Shown: positions 46,124 through 56,113 of the stretch, one piece after another | Position numbering within the stretch: the first letter of the stretch is position 1 | Layout: every line of letters begins with the position of its first letter | DNA from: CAVZTX01 sp963778375 | GTDB taxonomy: Bacteria; Chloroflexota; Ktedonobacteria; Ktedonobacterales; Ktedonobacteraceae | NCBI GenBank assembly: GCA_963778375.1 | Contig: CAVZTX010000014.1 | Location: forward strand, 1 to 64,000 | Reading direction: 5' to 3' | DNA length: 64,000 nt | Position numbers and translations under genes: made by a program | The notes under the pieces: generated by a model | Databases searched by the model: none | What the model was told of the DNA's origin: nothing | The model's input: only the letters and a program-made list of their open reading frames with translations

Positions 46124-46541
46124 ATGTCAACCGAAGAAAACAAGAGTATAATGAGGCGTGGCTATGAGGCGTTAAATCAGAGGAACCTGGCAGTCTTTGA
46201 TGAGCTATCTACCCCTGGACTTCGTGTTTCACAATGCCTCGAGAAATACATGCGACCAGAAGGCTTTAAACAGTTCCTCTCGATGTGGCTCACAGCCTTC
46301 CCTGACCTGCATTTTACCGTAGAGGACATCGTCGCTGAAGGAGACACCGTTGTAGTTCGTCATCAGTTCGTGGCACTCATCAGGGCGAACTTATGGGAAT
46401 CCCACCGACAGGCAAACAGATAACTTCAGCACAGGGATAGTGATTTGCCATGTCGCAAACGGGAAGGCTGTTGAGGAATGGATGAATGCTGATACCCTGG
46501 GTATATTACAACAGATTGGCGCGATAGCATCGATGGGATAA
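46124..46541 (+). pseudogene. SnoaL-like / ester cyclase family protein, two frameshifts
   Basis: The first frame reads NKSIMRRGYEALNQRNLAVF, FKQFLSMWLTAFPDLHFTVE and VVRHQFVA. In the next frame GTHQGELMGIPPTGKQI follows. The third frame then gives TGIVICHVANGKAVEEWMNA and ends QQIGAIASMG with a TAA at 46,541. Two single-base shifts near 46,370 and 46,425 split a protein of about 138 residues. The family contains cyclases and isomerases of small molecules as well as unknowns. It could be error or decay. Confidence 0.8.
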
Positions 46542-46551
46542 GGAGCAAATT

Positions 46552-46587
46552 AGGAACCTCACAGCCGTTGCTGTGAGGCTCCTTTGA
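46552..46587. terminator. Rho-independent terminator
   Basis: AGGAACCTCACAGC pairs with GCTGTGAGGCTCCT around a 4-base loop, with one mismatch, followed by TTGACTTT. It separates the SnoaL-like remnant from the converging LuxR-type gene. Confidence 0.8.
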
Positions 46588-46644
46588 CTTTACCGTCCTG
46601 TTTCATTGCAAATGAACTATCATTTTTCGTTTTTGTGCAAAGAG

Positions 46645-47202
46645 TCAGACCAGATGGTGCTCAATAGCATAACGAGTCGCGGCGCAGCGTGAAGAAACCT
46701 GAATCTTTCCATAAATTGAGGTTAGGTGCCAGTTGACTGTGCGCCGACTGATAACCAGCTTTTCAGCCACCTGGGCATCGGTTAGCCCCTGTGCTACGAG
46801 ATGTAGTACCTCTACTTCACGTGCCGTCAGGTCGGCAGGATAGTCCGACGCAGCTATGGAGGGCTTGTATTCATCAACAGGTGGAGGAGGCGGTGCAATT
46901 GTATCACGCATAGAGACGGCAATCCGCCACAGGCGTGCTGCACGTGCTGGTAGACCCTGTGCGGCAGCGATAATCGCTAATTCCTCTAGACGGCAGGCAA
47001 TATACCATTTATAATCTAGCTCTCGAATGAATGCTGAACTCTCTTCATACAGCAGATGTGCTACCGTATCGTCACACTGATACGCAGCTATGTTTGCTAA
47101 AAAACGAAGCGATTCGGCAACCATCCTCATCTGGCCTTGCACATCTGCCTTCTCCACGTCTTGAAATGGTTCCTTCTGCGATAGCATATACATTTTTACC
47201 AC
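46645..47202 (-). CDS. C-terminal part of a LuxR/MalT-like regulator (truncated)
   Basis: The 185-residue protein has the TPR-like end of large LuxR ATPase regulators (ECRLEELAIIAAA-like segment, ARAARLWRIAVSMRDTIAPP) and a LuxR helix-turn-helix LTAREVEVLHLVAQGLTDAQ...VAEKLVISRRTVNWHLTSIY. The parent family is several hundred residues with an N-terminal ATPase that is absent here. The region upstream (47,203–47,437) does not contain it, so this is a 3' remnant or a small stand-alone regulator. The usual spacer before the HTH is also shortened. Confidence 0.75.
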   Translation of the reverse strand: MVKMYMLSQKEPFQDVEKADVQGQMRMVAESLRFLANIAAYQCDDTVAHLLYEESSAFIRELDYKWYIACRLEELAIIAAAQGLPARAARLWRIAVSMRDTIAPPPPPVDEYKPSIAASDYPADLTAREVEVLHLVAQGLTDAQVAEKLVISRRTVNWHLTSIYGKIQVSSRCAATRYAIEHHLV

Positions 47203-47437
47203 CCCTGGTACTTACAAGTATTTTCAGCATCACTCTTACTTTTTTCTGACATCCAAAGCATACCCTGAGCAATGTCCATTGAACATAAAGAGATGTTATA
47301 ATTTTCTTATAATTCTCATGGATGTATCTTCATGAGTTACGATCACCAATACTATGCTTTCTATTAGGATTATTCATTTGTTAAGGGGAGAGCCGTTGTG
47401 GAACGTTAGCAGAAAGATCATATGAGGGGGTAGCATC

Positions 47438-49930
47438 GTGGACACGAAACCAGATTCCCGGCCTCTAGTTTCGTCTTTTCCGAAGGTGCTCAAGAGCGAA
47501 CGCGAACGGCTTGGCTTAACGCAGCAAGAACTAGCGGAGAAAGTGAGTGCCTCTCCAATAAGCATTAGTAATTGGGAGCGAGGCAAAACAGTACCTAGTC
47601 CATACCATCGGCGGCTGCTCAGTGAGCTTTTTGACAAAAGCCTTAAAGAATTGGGGTTGCTCCAGGAGGATGGGGTAAGCAGGGTAAACCCACTGCAAGC
47701 GCTCCATGAGGTGCCGAGTGCGGAATTATCTACACGTATATCGAACATTCCATATGCACGTAATCTCTACTTTACAGGACGCACGGAGGTGCTTCAACAT
47801 CTGTACGAAACGCTGCTTACCGCGAGCACAGCAGCGTTGACTCAACCCCAAGCTATCAGTGGACTGGGCGGTATCGGCAAGACACAGACAGCAGTAGAGT
47901 ATGCTCATCGCTATCGCGACCACTACCAGTTGGTGCTTTGGGCAAGGGCAGACTCGCGTGAATTGCTCATTTCTGACTTTGTCAGTATCGCCAATCTACT
48001 GAATCTACCGGGGAAAAATGACGAAGACCAAAATCGTGTGGTGCAAGTAGTCAAGCATTGGCTCGAAGACAACACGCAATGGCTCCTGATTTTAGATAAC
48101 GCGGATGATCTGGAGATGACGAGTGAGTTTCTTCCCTCAGCAGGCCGAGGTCATACGCTCTTGACGACACGTGCACAAGCTCTTGGCACGATTGCACAAG
48201 GTGTTGAGATCGAGAAGATGGAGCCAGAAATGGGAGCATTATTCCTTCTGCGTCGTGCAAAATTGCTTCCACATCATACACCTCTGGAACGTGCCTCTGC
48301 TGTCATGCAAACTGAGGCTAAAGAAATTGCCGAGATGATGGATGGACTGCCACTTGCACTCGATCAAGCTGGCGCATTTATTGAGGAGACTGCCTGCAGC
48401 CTCGCTGACTATCTTACATACTATAGAACACGACAGGCTACGTTGCTAAAACGACGCGGAAGATTAACGGCCAATCATACTGAGTCAGTCGCAACAACCT
48501 GGTCGCTCTCCTTCGAGAAAATTGAGCAGGCGAGTCCTGCGGCTGCTGAACTATTGCGTCTATGTGCCTTCTTGCATCCGGATGCTATGCCTGAAGAGAT
48601 CATTAGCGAAGGTGCCTCTTATCTCGGACCTATCCTTGCACCAATCGCAGCCGATCCCATCGAATTGAATGAGGCGATCAATGAATTGCGTCGCTTCTCA
48701 TTGATACGGCGTAATTCCGAGTTGAAATTCCTCAACATACATCGACTGGTCCAGGTAGTACTCAAAGACCGGATGGACGAAACCACGCAGCAGCAATGGG
48801 CTGTGCGGATTGTGCAAGCTGTCAACAGGGTATTTCCTGATGTCTCATACGAAACATGGCCTCAATGTGAACGGTATTTCCACCAAGTACAGGTTTGTGC
48901 TGCTCTCATTGAACAATATAGTCTAGCATTTCCTGAGGCCGCACGATTACTCGATCTAGCAGGATATTACTTACAAGAACGTGGACAATACATTCAAGCA
49001 GAGCCATTTTCCAGGGAAGCCTTAAGGATGCGAGAGCAAGTTCTGAGTTCAGAACATCCTGATGTAGCCGTTAGTCTCAATAACCTAGCATGGCTCTATC
49101 ATGAACAAGGACGATATTCCGAAGCAGAACCGCTCGCCCAGCGTACCTTAAGGATGCGAGAGCAGGCTTTGGGTCTGGAGCACCTGGACGTGGCTCAAAG
49201 CTTGCGCACTCTGGCAGAAATTTATCACGACTCGGACAAAGATGACTTAGCAGAACCACTCTATCAAAGGGCCTTAAAGATTCGAGAGCAAATTCTGGGT
49301 CCAGAGCACCCTGATGTGGCTCAAATCCTCAAGCATTTAGGATCGCTCTATCGCATCCGAGGTGACTATACTCAAGCAGAACCACTCTACCTGAGAGCTC
49401 TAGCAATTTGTGAGCAAACTCTTAGACCGGAGCACCCCGCTATAGCGGATTGCCTCATCAGCTTAGGAGCACTCTATCGCCGACAGGGAGAGTATGCAAA
49501 GGCAGAAGCGCTTTGCTTACGAGCCTTAGCAATACGTGAGAAAACGTTCGGTTCAGAGCATCCAGAGGTTGCAACTTGTCTAGGTACGCTGGGCTCAATT
49601 TATCGTGCAAGGGGTGAGTACGACAAGGCTGAGCCGCTCTACCTGCGAGAACTTACGATCCATGAGAAAGCCTTCGGTCTAGAGGATCCGGAGGTAGCAA
49701 GCACGCTCCAAAGTTTGGCAATGCTCTATTACGATCAGGGTCGTTATACAGAAGCGGAACCACTCTTGCAGCGAACCCTTACGCTCTACGAACGAATTTG
49801 GGGACCGGAAGATCCTGATACGCTGAAAATCCTTCAATGTCTCGCAGAACTCAATCAGGCGCAAGGTAACTATACTCAATCCCAGGAGCTACTACGGCGA
49901 CAATTAGGGAACAGGAACTCGGTAGCATAA
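47438..49930 (+). CDS. XRE–NB-ARC–TPR regulator (STAND ATPase)
   Basis: The 830-residue protein begins with an XRE helix-turn-helix (LGLTQQELAEKVSASPISIS, about 22–50). An NB-ARC ATPase follows: P-loop SGLGGIGKTQTAVEYAHRY (about 140–160), Walker B WLLILDNADDL (about 214–224), sensor LLTTRAQ, and GLPLALDQAG (about 302–313). About eight TPR units of 42 residues, of the type YxQGRYxEAEPLxQRTLxxx, fill residues 500–820. STAND proteins switch on when the TPR part senses a signal. This one could be a transcriptional switch or a bacterial NLR-like defence sensor; no effector domain other than the HTH is visible. A small membrane protein gene lies downstream. Confidence 0.9.
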   Translation: MDTKPDSRPLVSSFPKVLKSERERLGLTQQELAEKVSASPISISNWERGKTVPSPYHRRLLSELFDKSLKELGLLQEDGVSRVNPLQALHEVPSAELSTRISNIPYARNLYFTGRTEVLQHLYETLLTASTAALTQPQAISGLGGIGKTQTAVEYAHRYRDHYQLVLWARADSRELLISDFVSIANLLNLPGKNDEDQNRVVQVVKHWLEDNTQWLLILDNADDLEMTSEFLPSAGRGHTLLTTRAQALGTIAQGVEIEKMEPEMGALFLLRRAKLLPHHTPLERASAVMQTEAKEIAEMMDGLPLALDQAGAFIEETACSLADYLTYYRTRQATLLKRRGRLTANHTESVATTWSLSFEKIEQASPAAAELLRLCAFLHPDAMPEEIISEGASYLGPILAPIAADPIELNEAINELRRFSLIRRNSELKFLNIHRLVQVVLKDRMDETTQQQWAVRIVQAVNRVFPDVSYETWPQCERYFHQVQVCAALIEQYSLAFPEAARLLDLAGYYLQERGQYIQAEPFSREALRMREQVLSSEHPDVAVSLNNLAWLYHEQGRYSEAEPLAQRTLRMREQALGLEHLDVAQSLRTLAEIYHDSDKDDLAEPLYQRALKIREQILGPEHPDVAQILKHLGSLYRIRGDYTQAEPLYLRALAICEQTLRPEHPAIADCLISLGALYRRQGEYAKAEALCLRALAIREKTFGSEHPEVATCLGTLGSIYRARGEYDKAEPLYLRELTIHEKAFGLEDPEVASTLQSLAMLYYDQGRYTEAEPLLQRTLTLYERIWGPEDPDTLKILQCLAELNQAQGNYTQSQELLRRQLGNRNSVA

Positions 49931-50114
49931 AGCGGTCGGGGCTTTAGCTCGGGGTTATACCCCCCATATCCTCACAACGCTCACGATTACATGGAAGTCA
50001 CTCCACACAGTAGCACTCGCTCCCCTTGTAACCTGCACTTACGTGCTTGACTAGCCCCATCAATACCGGTATCTTAAGAGAAGATATTTTTTCAAGAAAA
50101 GAGGAGAAGAGATT

Positions 50115-50342
50115 ATGAAAAAGCCGTGGTTTCGAGAATGGGGCTGGTTGTATTATCCTGTTTCGTGGCAAGGGATTGTACTCGTGGTGCTTGTCCTGGC
50201 CTTCTGTGTTCAGGTATTTCTGGCTGTCGATAGCCGTTCTCATTCGGTCAGCGATACTTTCTATGGCATCTTTCCCTATGTTGTGCCAAGCTTTCTGGTG
50301 CTGATGTGGATTGCCTCTAAGACGAGCGAGCAAATACAGTAG
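50115..50342 (+). CDS. Small membrane protein, 75 residues
   Basis: ATG 50,115 follows AGAGGAGAAGAGATT. Two hydrophobic segments are seen: GIVLVVLVLAFCVQVFLAVD (about 20–39) and GIFPYVVPSFLVLMWIASK (about 51–69). The N-terminus is Trp-rich (KKPWFREWGWLYYPVSW). It resembles short hypothetical membrane proteins of Chloroflexota; the role is unknown. It is 185 bp downstream of the NB-ARC gene. Confidence 0.7.
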   Translation: MKKPWFREWGWLYYPVSWQGIVLVVLVLAFCVQVFLAVDSRSHSVSDTFYGIFPYVVPSFLVLMWIASKTSEQIQ

Positions 50343-50391
50343 AGCAAGCAACTTCAATCAATGTGCGCATCATGGGCAATCTGTAAGAAAT

Positions 50392-50476
50392 AAGGCACCC
50401 ACAAGGAACCGCCTCCACGAGTGGACGCACGAGTCCCCCCGCGTCCCAGGCAGAGACGATCCCTTGTGGGTGTCCT
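50392..50476. repeat. Long hairpin repeat after the small membrane protein gene
   Basis: AGGCACCCACAAGG (50,393) pairs with CCTTGTGGGTGTCCT (50,462) around a GC-rich centre. It belongs to the same style of repeats as the GCCCCTAC family and may work as a terminator between converging genes. Confidence 0.7.
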
Positions 50477-50621
50477 ACTTCCGCAACACATTCGTTTCTA
50501 GACGATACGTTTCTACAAATGTAATAGTAGGATCAGTGGATGCTATTGTGGATGGCCAAATGGCTAATTTGATATAGGTCAGGTGGCCTATTTTTGGTGG
50601 ATTGAGGAAGAAGGGGATATC

Positions 50622-51308
50622 TTAATATTTGGATGCAGGAGGAAGCAGGCCAAGTTCAATAGCACGGACAGCGGCCTGGGTACGGTCGGATACACCGAGT
50701 TTGGCGAGGATGTGTTCAACATGAATTTTGATGGTGCTCACGCTTACCATTAAATTCTGAGCAATCTCGCGATTGGTCTGTCCGCGCACAAGGAACTGAA
50801 GCACTTCAAGTTCTCGAGGGGACAGCCCGACGGAATGTAGTTCGGTTTGACTGGACGAGAGGCTAGCTAGGCGCTTGAATAAGCGGATCATGAGTTCCTT
50901 GTCCAACATTGATTCCCCACGCAGTACCTGCCAGACAGCAGAGATGAGCTCATCCTGAGTCACGTCCTTGAACAGGTAGCCTGCTGTACCTGCCCTGAGT
51001 GCCTCCAGGAGGTAATCGGGATTTTCGTGGATTGTAATCAGAATCACGCTGGTCGCTGGACATTCCTGCTTGATAGCACGGCAGGTGGCCAGCCCATCCA
51101 TTTCCGGCATGCGCACGTCAAGCAGAGCAAGGTCCGGGTGCAAACGTTGGCAGAGTGCCAGAGCTTCCCGACCATTTGTGGCCTCGCCTACTACCTCTAG
51201 CCCTGGTTGACCGCTGAGCATCTTGCGCAAGCCTGCTCTGACTAGCTCGTGATCGTCAGCGATTACCAGCCGTGCCAACTTTCTGCCGGATAACCGATCA
51301 TTGCTCAT
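50622..51308 (-). CDS. LuxR-type (NarL/FixJ) response regulator
   Basis: The start at 51,308 (MSNDRLSGRKLARLVIADDH) overlaps the last 11 bases of the kinase gene, which sets it over the longer frame. The 228-residue protein has a receiver domain with acidic pocket ADDH, phospho-acceptor Asp in PDLALLDVRMPEMDG, and Lys in GYLFKDV, then a LuxR HTH (LSPRELEVLQFLVRGQTNRE, IKIHVEHILAKLGVSDRTQA). It acts as the output of the overlapping kinase. Confidence 0.92.
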   Translation of the reverse strand: MSNDRLSGRKLARLVIADDHELVRAGLRKMLSGQPGLEVVGEATNGREALALCQRLHPDLALLDVRMPEMDGLATCRAIKQECPATSVILITIHENPDYLLEALRAGTAGYLFKDVTQDELISAVWQVLRGESMLDKELMIRLFKRLASLSSSQTELHSVGLSPRELEVLQFLVRGQTNREIAQNLMVSVSTIKIHVEHILAKLGVSDRTQAAVRAIELGLLPPASKY

Positions 51309-53391
51309 AGGAAGCACTCCTCTCGCCGGATGTCGAGAGCGATACTTCGGCCACAACCAGAGTGCCAACATTAGGCCGACTGGAGAGACGAAAATGCCCA
51401 CCGACAAGCTCTACACGTTCTCGCATTTCGCGGAGGCCAACATGCTCACCGAAACTCAGCTCGTGAAGTTCTGCCAGAGGATCAAAGCCACGACCCCAAT
51501 CCTGTACCTCCAATAGAATCACTGAGCCCTCACGTTTCAGCGCAAGATTCACGCGCGAAGTATGAGCATGCTTGCGCACATTACTCAGGGCCTCCTGCGC
51601 TACCCCAAATAACGTTGTTTCAATTGCTGTTGGAAGGCGTTCTGGGCCGAGTGTCTCGTCGTAGGTGATCGTCCAGCCTTCGGCACGTAAGGACTTGACC
51701 AGCAGGCTCAGGGCTGTGCTCAACCCAAAGTCATCAAGGGCCGTGGGTCGTAATCCAGCAATAAGACGGCGAGCTTCCCTGACCGACAGTTGCGCCAGTT
51801 CCATTGCTCGATCCAACTCCTGGCGAGCTTCTAGGGAGCGAGGACGATACAGACCGGCGAAGGCCTGCAGGTGTTGATGTACACTTGCCGTCACTTGAGC
51901 CAGCCCATCATGCAGATCGTAGGCAACACGGCGGCGCTCCTCTTCGAGCAGCTTAGCCCTTTTACGCTCGATGATGTTCTCGATCATAGCTAATTCATAA
52001 ATAGGTTGCCCATCCTGATTGTGCAGCATGGTCGCAGTAAGATCAGCCCAGAGGGTTTCACCATTCTTTTTCAAGTACCGTTTCTCTACCTTATAGCTGA
52101 TGATTGTTCCTTTCAGTGTCTGTACAGCAAGAAGGGCGTCCTTGCCAATATCATCGGGGTGGGTAATTGCTGAGAGACTGCGGGAGCCTAACTCTTGTTC
52201 GTTGTATCCCAACATCTCACAGAACGCTTTGTTGACTTGCAGCAGTCTGCCATCCAGACCAACAACCGACATACCAATTGGGGCTTCTTGAAAAATTCCG
52301 CGGAAGCGTTCCTCACTTTCTTTGAGAGACCTTTCTGCTTGCTTACTCTCAGTAATATCACTCATAAACACGAGGTGACCGGTAACAGTGAGATGCCTAT
52401 TGCGTTGGTAGAGGGGCGAGATATGCAGGTCAAAAAAGCGTTGGGCCTCGCCTTCACCCAGAACAATCTCTTCATGAACCTCGGTTACACTGCGATAGCG
52501 GTCGATCAAGTTGGGGAAGGGAGAGAAGATGTGAGTAAATGCCTGTCCGACGAGTTCAGGGCCAGCGCTGGCAAAGATACGTTGCGCGGACGGGTTGAGA
52601 TCAATAATACGGTTCTGCTCGTCCAGTACAAGCACGGCATCGTTCATGTTCTCAATCAATACCTCACGAGCCACGGGCCGAATGTCTAATAGCCGAAAAC
52701 GAAAGAGGCTTGATGCCAATGCTATACCCGTGACAGTAAACGTAAAGGGAGTGAGGTCCAAGTGCGGGAATGGACTCCATTTAAAGGTTGTCAAAACATT
52801 CCCTATCCATGGTACAGCTACGGCAATCAGTAAAGCGATTATTTGTCCCCGATAAAGGGACGCGGTACGCATAAACGTTTGAATGAGCGAACAGATCAGG
52901 AGGGTACCAAGCAAAAGCAGCAGATAAGAATACGCGATATTGATCCAGAACCAACTACCATACGTAAAAACCAGCGAGGAGAATGGACCACTGGTATTCA
53001 ATGTGACGCTGTTATTGACCAGACCGTGCTGACTGTTGGTCCAGAGTAATAGAAGTGTGATGAGTGGTTCTAGGGCGAGGATGATAATATTGCGACGCGT
53101 CAACCATTTTGTTCGACCACTGTATTGGAGGGTAAAGATTAGCCAGGCAGTCGGCACACTCACAGCACCGAGCCATGCAAAATTATCCCAAAAGAGTTTG
53201 GTGGAGAGATTACTGCTTAACAGTTCCAAGGCATACCCAAGCGACCATTGAGCCACGGCCAACATGAGTAGACTGAAAGATAGCGCACCAGGCTTAGGAC
53301 GTCGCCGCCAGGCAGAAAATGCAAGCCAGGCAGATATAACTGCCGAGGCAACCACAGGGGACACGTAAGGGATTGACTGCCAGTGCATCAT
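51298..53391 (-). CDS. Sensor histidine kinase with 7TM and two PAS domains
   Basis: The 697-residue protein has seven N-terminal membrane segments (histidine-kinase 7TM type, about 1–230). PAS domains follow at about 245 (NMNDAVLVLDEQNRIIDLNP) and 363 (GIFQEAPIGMSVVGLDGRLL). The HisKA_3 domain has the phosphorylated His in RRVAYDLHDGLAQVTASVHQ (about 492), and an HATPase ends the protein (ALSNVRKHAHTSRVNL, DWGRGFDP). It phosphorylates the overlapping NarL-type regulator. The signal is unknown. Confidence 0.92.
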   Translation of the reverse strand: MMHWQSIPYVSPVVASAVISAWLAFSAWRRRPKPGALSFSLLMLAVAQWSLGYALELLSSNLSTKLFWDNFAWLGAVSVPTAWLIFTLQYSGRTKWLTRRNIIILALEPLITLLLLWTNSQHGLVNNSVTLNTSGPFSSLVFTYGSWFWINIAYSYLLLLLGTLLICSLIQTFMRTASLYRGQIIALLIAVAVPWIGNVLTTFKWSPFPHLDLTPFTFTVTGIALASSLFRFRLLDIRPVAREVLIENMNDAVLVLDEQNRIIDLNPSAQRIFASAGPELVGQAFTHIFSPFPNLIDRYRSVTEVHEEIVLGEGEAQRFFDLHISPLYQRNRHLTVTGHLVFMSDITESKQAERSLKESEERFRGIFQEAPIGMSVVGLDGRLLQVNKAFCEMLGYNEQELGSRSLSAITHPDDIGKDALLAVQTLKGTIISYKVEKRYLKKNGETLWADLTATMLHNQDGQPIYELAMIENIIERKRAKLLEEERRRVAYDLHDGLAQVTASVHQHLQAFAGLYRPRSLEARQELDRAMELAQLSVREARRLIAGLRPTALDDFGLSTALSLLVKSLRAEGWTITYDETLGPERLPTAIETTLFGVAQEALSNVRKHAHTSRVNLALKREGSVILLEVQDWGRGFDPLAELHELSFGEHVGLREMRERVELVGGHFRLSSRPNVGTLVVAEVSLSTSGERSASYEQ

Positions 53392-53643
53392 GCTACTTCT
53401 TTCACTCTTCGCCTCTTGCTTACTTGTGATTCAGACTTTCCCTTCAGGGCATAACTAGCCATTAAGGGATACGTCAAGAAATTAGATATGGATTACATTC
53501 TGCGCCCTCGTAGTTGCTCGCTTGATTGTTGTTCTTTCCTATGGCTGTTAAAATAATGGTGGCCTCGATCCTTTGTCAGGCCATCACCTCAAAATGATAT
53601 AATACCTCTTACAACAACACTCATCACATCAGGAGCACATCGC

Positions 53644-54828
53644 ATGGAGATAGACATCAAACAGCCGCAACAAGTAGAACTCGATCCAGATCGCCAGAAA
53701 AAAGCACGGGAATACGCAGGTATACGCCGACGCCTTTCATATGTAAGCATGGGTATAGGAGGAGTGGGCATCATCATTTTTCTGGCAACTGATCTGAAGT
53801 TCTGGCTGCGGGATGCTTTGCATGGGTTGAGTTGGCAACCAATCTCGGGTTGGTATCCATGGCAGGTGTTGGTGTACTTTTTGATATTAATGGTGGGCTA
53901 TGAGGTTCTTACGGCTCCGATTGGTTATTATAGTGGGTTTGTTCTGCCACATCGGTATGGGATTTCGACGATGACGCTGGGAAGCTGGCTGGGCGATCTT
54001 TTCAAAGGGCTGGTACTGGGTTTGGTCTTCGAGGGATTGGTTATTGAGCTGGTGTATGGATTGCTGGCTGCGCAGCCGCAGATATGGTGGCTTGAGGTGG
54101 CGGTGGTGCTGCTGTTCTTCTCGGTGATGATGGCGAATCTTGCGCCTGTGCTGCTCTTCCCGATCTTCTATAAATTTCATCCCATGCCGGAAGGGGAGTT
54201 GACGCAGCGGCTGCTGGCATTGGCCGAACGAGCTAAGACGAGGGTGCGCGGCGTGTTTACGATGCAGATGAGCAACAAGACGACTGCTGCTAATGCTGCG
54301 TTGATGGGGTTGGGCAATACACGGCGGATTGTGGTGGGCGATACGATGCTAGATCGCTATACGCCTGATGAGATCGAAGTTGTGTTGGCGCATGAACTGG
54401 GTCATCATGTACATCATGATATCTGGAAGCTTATACTCAGCCAGTCGGTGGTGACGCTCGGTGGACTGTATCTGGTGAACGTGGTTTTGCATTGGGCGGT
54501 TACGGTACAGCATTACCAGGGATTGGCTGACGCTGCTACTTTGCCACTGCTCATAGCGCTGACAGCAACTTTTGGGCTGATTGTGATGCCGATCAACAAT
54601 GGCTACAGTCGCTTCGTAGAATATCAGGCTGATGAGTATGCGCTGCAATCTACTCACAAGATTCAGCCGTTCAAAAGTGCGATGACGCGCCTGGCAAACC
54701 AGAATCTCTCCGAAGTGGAGCCATCGCCAATCGTCGAATTCCTGTTTCACGATCATCCATCAATTGGGAAGCGGTTGAAGCACGCGGATGAGTTCGCAAC
54801 GAGAGAGTATGTTAAGAGTGCTTCATGA
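53644..54828 (+). CDS. M48 family metallopeptidase
   Basis: The 394-residue membrane protein has the zinc motif HELGH at about residue 250 and the third ligand in EYQADEYALQ at about 326. Four or more hydrophobic stretches flank it, including IGGVGIIIFLATDL and VALLFFSVMMANLAPVL-like segments. It resembles the Ste24/HtpX type of intramembrane-anchored zinc proteases, which clip misfolded membrane proteins or CAAX ends. It is a single gene. Confidence 0.9.
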   Translation: MEIDIKQPQQVELDPDRQKKAREYAGIRRRLSYVSMGIGGVGIIIFLATDLKFWLRDALHGLSWQPISGWYPWQVLVYFLILMVGYEVLTAPIGYYSGFVLPHRYGISTMTLGSWLGDLFKGLVLGLVFEGLVIELVYGLLAAQPQIWWLEVAVVLLFFSVMMANLAPVLLFPIFYKFHPMPEGELTQRLLALAERAKTRVRGVFTMQMSNKTTAANAALMGLGNTRRIVVGDTMLDRYTPDEIEVVLAHELGHHVHHDIWKLILSQSVVTLGGLYLVNVVLHWAVTVQHYQGLADAATLPLLIALTATFGLIVMPINNGYSRFVEYQADEYALQSTHKIQPFKSAMTRLANQNLSEVEPSPIVEFLFHDHPSIGKRLKHADEFATREYVKSAS

Positions 54829-54872
54829 CAATTAAGCACACATTATAGACAACTGACTTTCAGCAGCAGGTA

Positions 54873-55967
54873 ATGACCATGTCTGAACAAGCAGAATCTT
54901 TGCCCTCAATGTTCTCTCGAAGAACTATGATCAAAGGACTGGTGGGTTGCGCTCTCACATTTGCCAGTGTTGGTTGCTCTTCTGCGAGTTCGTCTTCTAC
55001 CCACGCCATCCCTGGCGCTACACGAACAATTGTCTCTTCTCCTACCCCCACATCAACCACTATACCTAAACCCGGCACCCTGGGTAGTACTTTACTGACC
55101 TACCATGGTCATTCAGGAGATGTATTTGCAGTCGTCTGGCATGATCTTCGTATTGCCTCTGGTGGCCTTGATGGTACTGTCCAGGTCTGGAATGCGAACA
55201 CCGGGCAGACGTTGGTAACATATACCGGCCATAGCGGAAAGGTGACGGCCATCTCCTGGTCGCTGGATGGCAAACTGATTGCCTCTACCGGTACTGAAAT
55301 GACGACTCAGGTTTGGGAGGCAAGTACTGGACACAGGCTTTTGACATACACAGGGCATAATCCTTCAGGGCAAGTGATTTACGACGTAGCCTGGTCCCCT
55401 GATGGAACGCGCGTCGCAACTGCAAGCTGGGATCGTACAGTGCAGGTTTGGGAGGCAACTACTGGCAAGAGAATCTGGATCTACAATTCCGTCGCGCCCA
55501 TGTGGACCGCTGAATGGTCCTTTGATGGAAAATATCTTGCTACTGGAGGAGATAGCGCTGTGCAGGTTTGGGAAATTGCCGACTGGCGCTCCATCTTCAC
55601 CTATACATATGGTGGCTACCCTACGACGGATTATGCAACCCGTTGGTCTCCTAATAGCAAGCGTTTGGCAGCCGCATTGATTGAGGGCACTGTGCAAGTC
55701 TGGGATGCCTTGACAGGCGCGCATGTCTTGATTTATCGCGGCCACACTTCTCAGGTAATCGATGTGGCCTGGTCCCCGGATGGTAAGTACGTCGCATCTT
55801 CCAGTGCAGATAAAACTGTACAGGTCTGGGATTCCACCACGGGAGAGCTCATCTTTACCTACTCTGGACATCTGGGCGGCGTCTATCAACTCGCCTGGTC
55901 GCCTGATGGCAAGAGGCTCGCATCAGGTTCGCAGGACGGCACAGTACAAATATGCCAGGCGGGATAG
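54873..55967 (+). CDS. WD40-repeat lipoprotein with Tat-like signal
   Basis: The N-terminus MTMSEQAESLPSMFSRRTMI followed by KGLVGCALTFASVGCSS has a twin-arginine pair and a lipobox-like VGC, so export and lipid anchoring are likely. A Ser/Thr/Pro linker leads to about seven WD40 units with GHSG and repeated VQVWE/VQVWD endings (for example SPDGKYVASSSADKTVQVWD). It should form a propeller on the cell surface that binds a partner. ATG 54,879 is an alternative start. Confidence 0.88.
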   Translation: MTMSEQAESLPSMFSRRTMIKGLVGCALTFASVGCSSASSSSTHAIPGATRTIVSSPTPTSTTIPKPGTLGSTLLTYHGHSGDVFAVVWHDLRIASGGLDGTVQVWNANTGQTLVTYTGHSGKVTAISWSLDGKLIASTGTEMTTQVWEASTGHRLLTYTGHNPSGQVIYDVAWSPDGTRVATASWDRTVQVWEATTGKRIWIYNSVAPMWTAEWSFDGKYLATGGDSAVQVWEIADWRSIFTYTYGGYPTTDYATRWSPNSKRLAAALIEGTVQVWDALTGAHVLIYRGHTSQVIDVAWSPDGKYVASSSADKTVQVWDSTTGELIFTYSGHLGGVYQLAWSPDGKRLASGSQDGTVQICQAG

Positions 55968-56113
55968 GTTCTTTTCCGCAAGATGTTCTAGGCATTCATT
56001 GAGATATATGTCCATTGCCGTCGTGTGGAGTCCTCCACTAAAGCGAACTTCATACAATAAATTTCCATAAAAACCTCAATCAAACTGTGGAATGTGGTTT
56101 ATTCGGTGCTATG

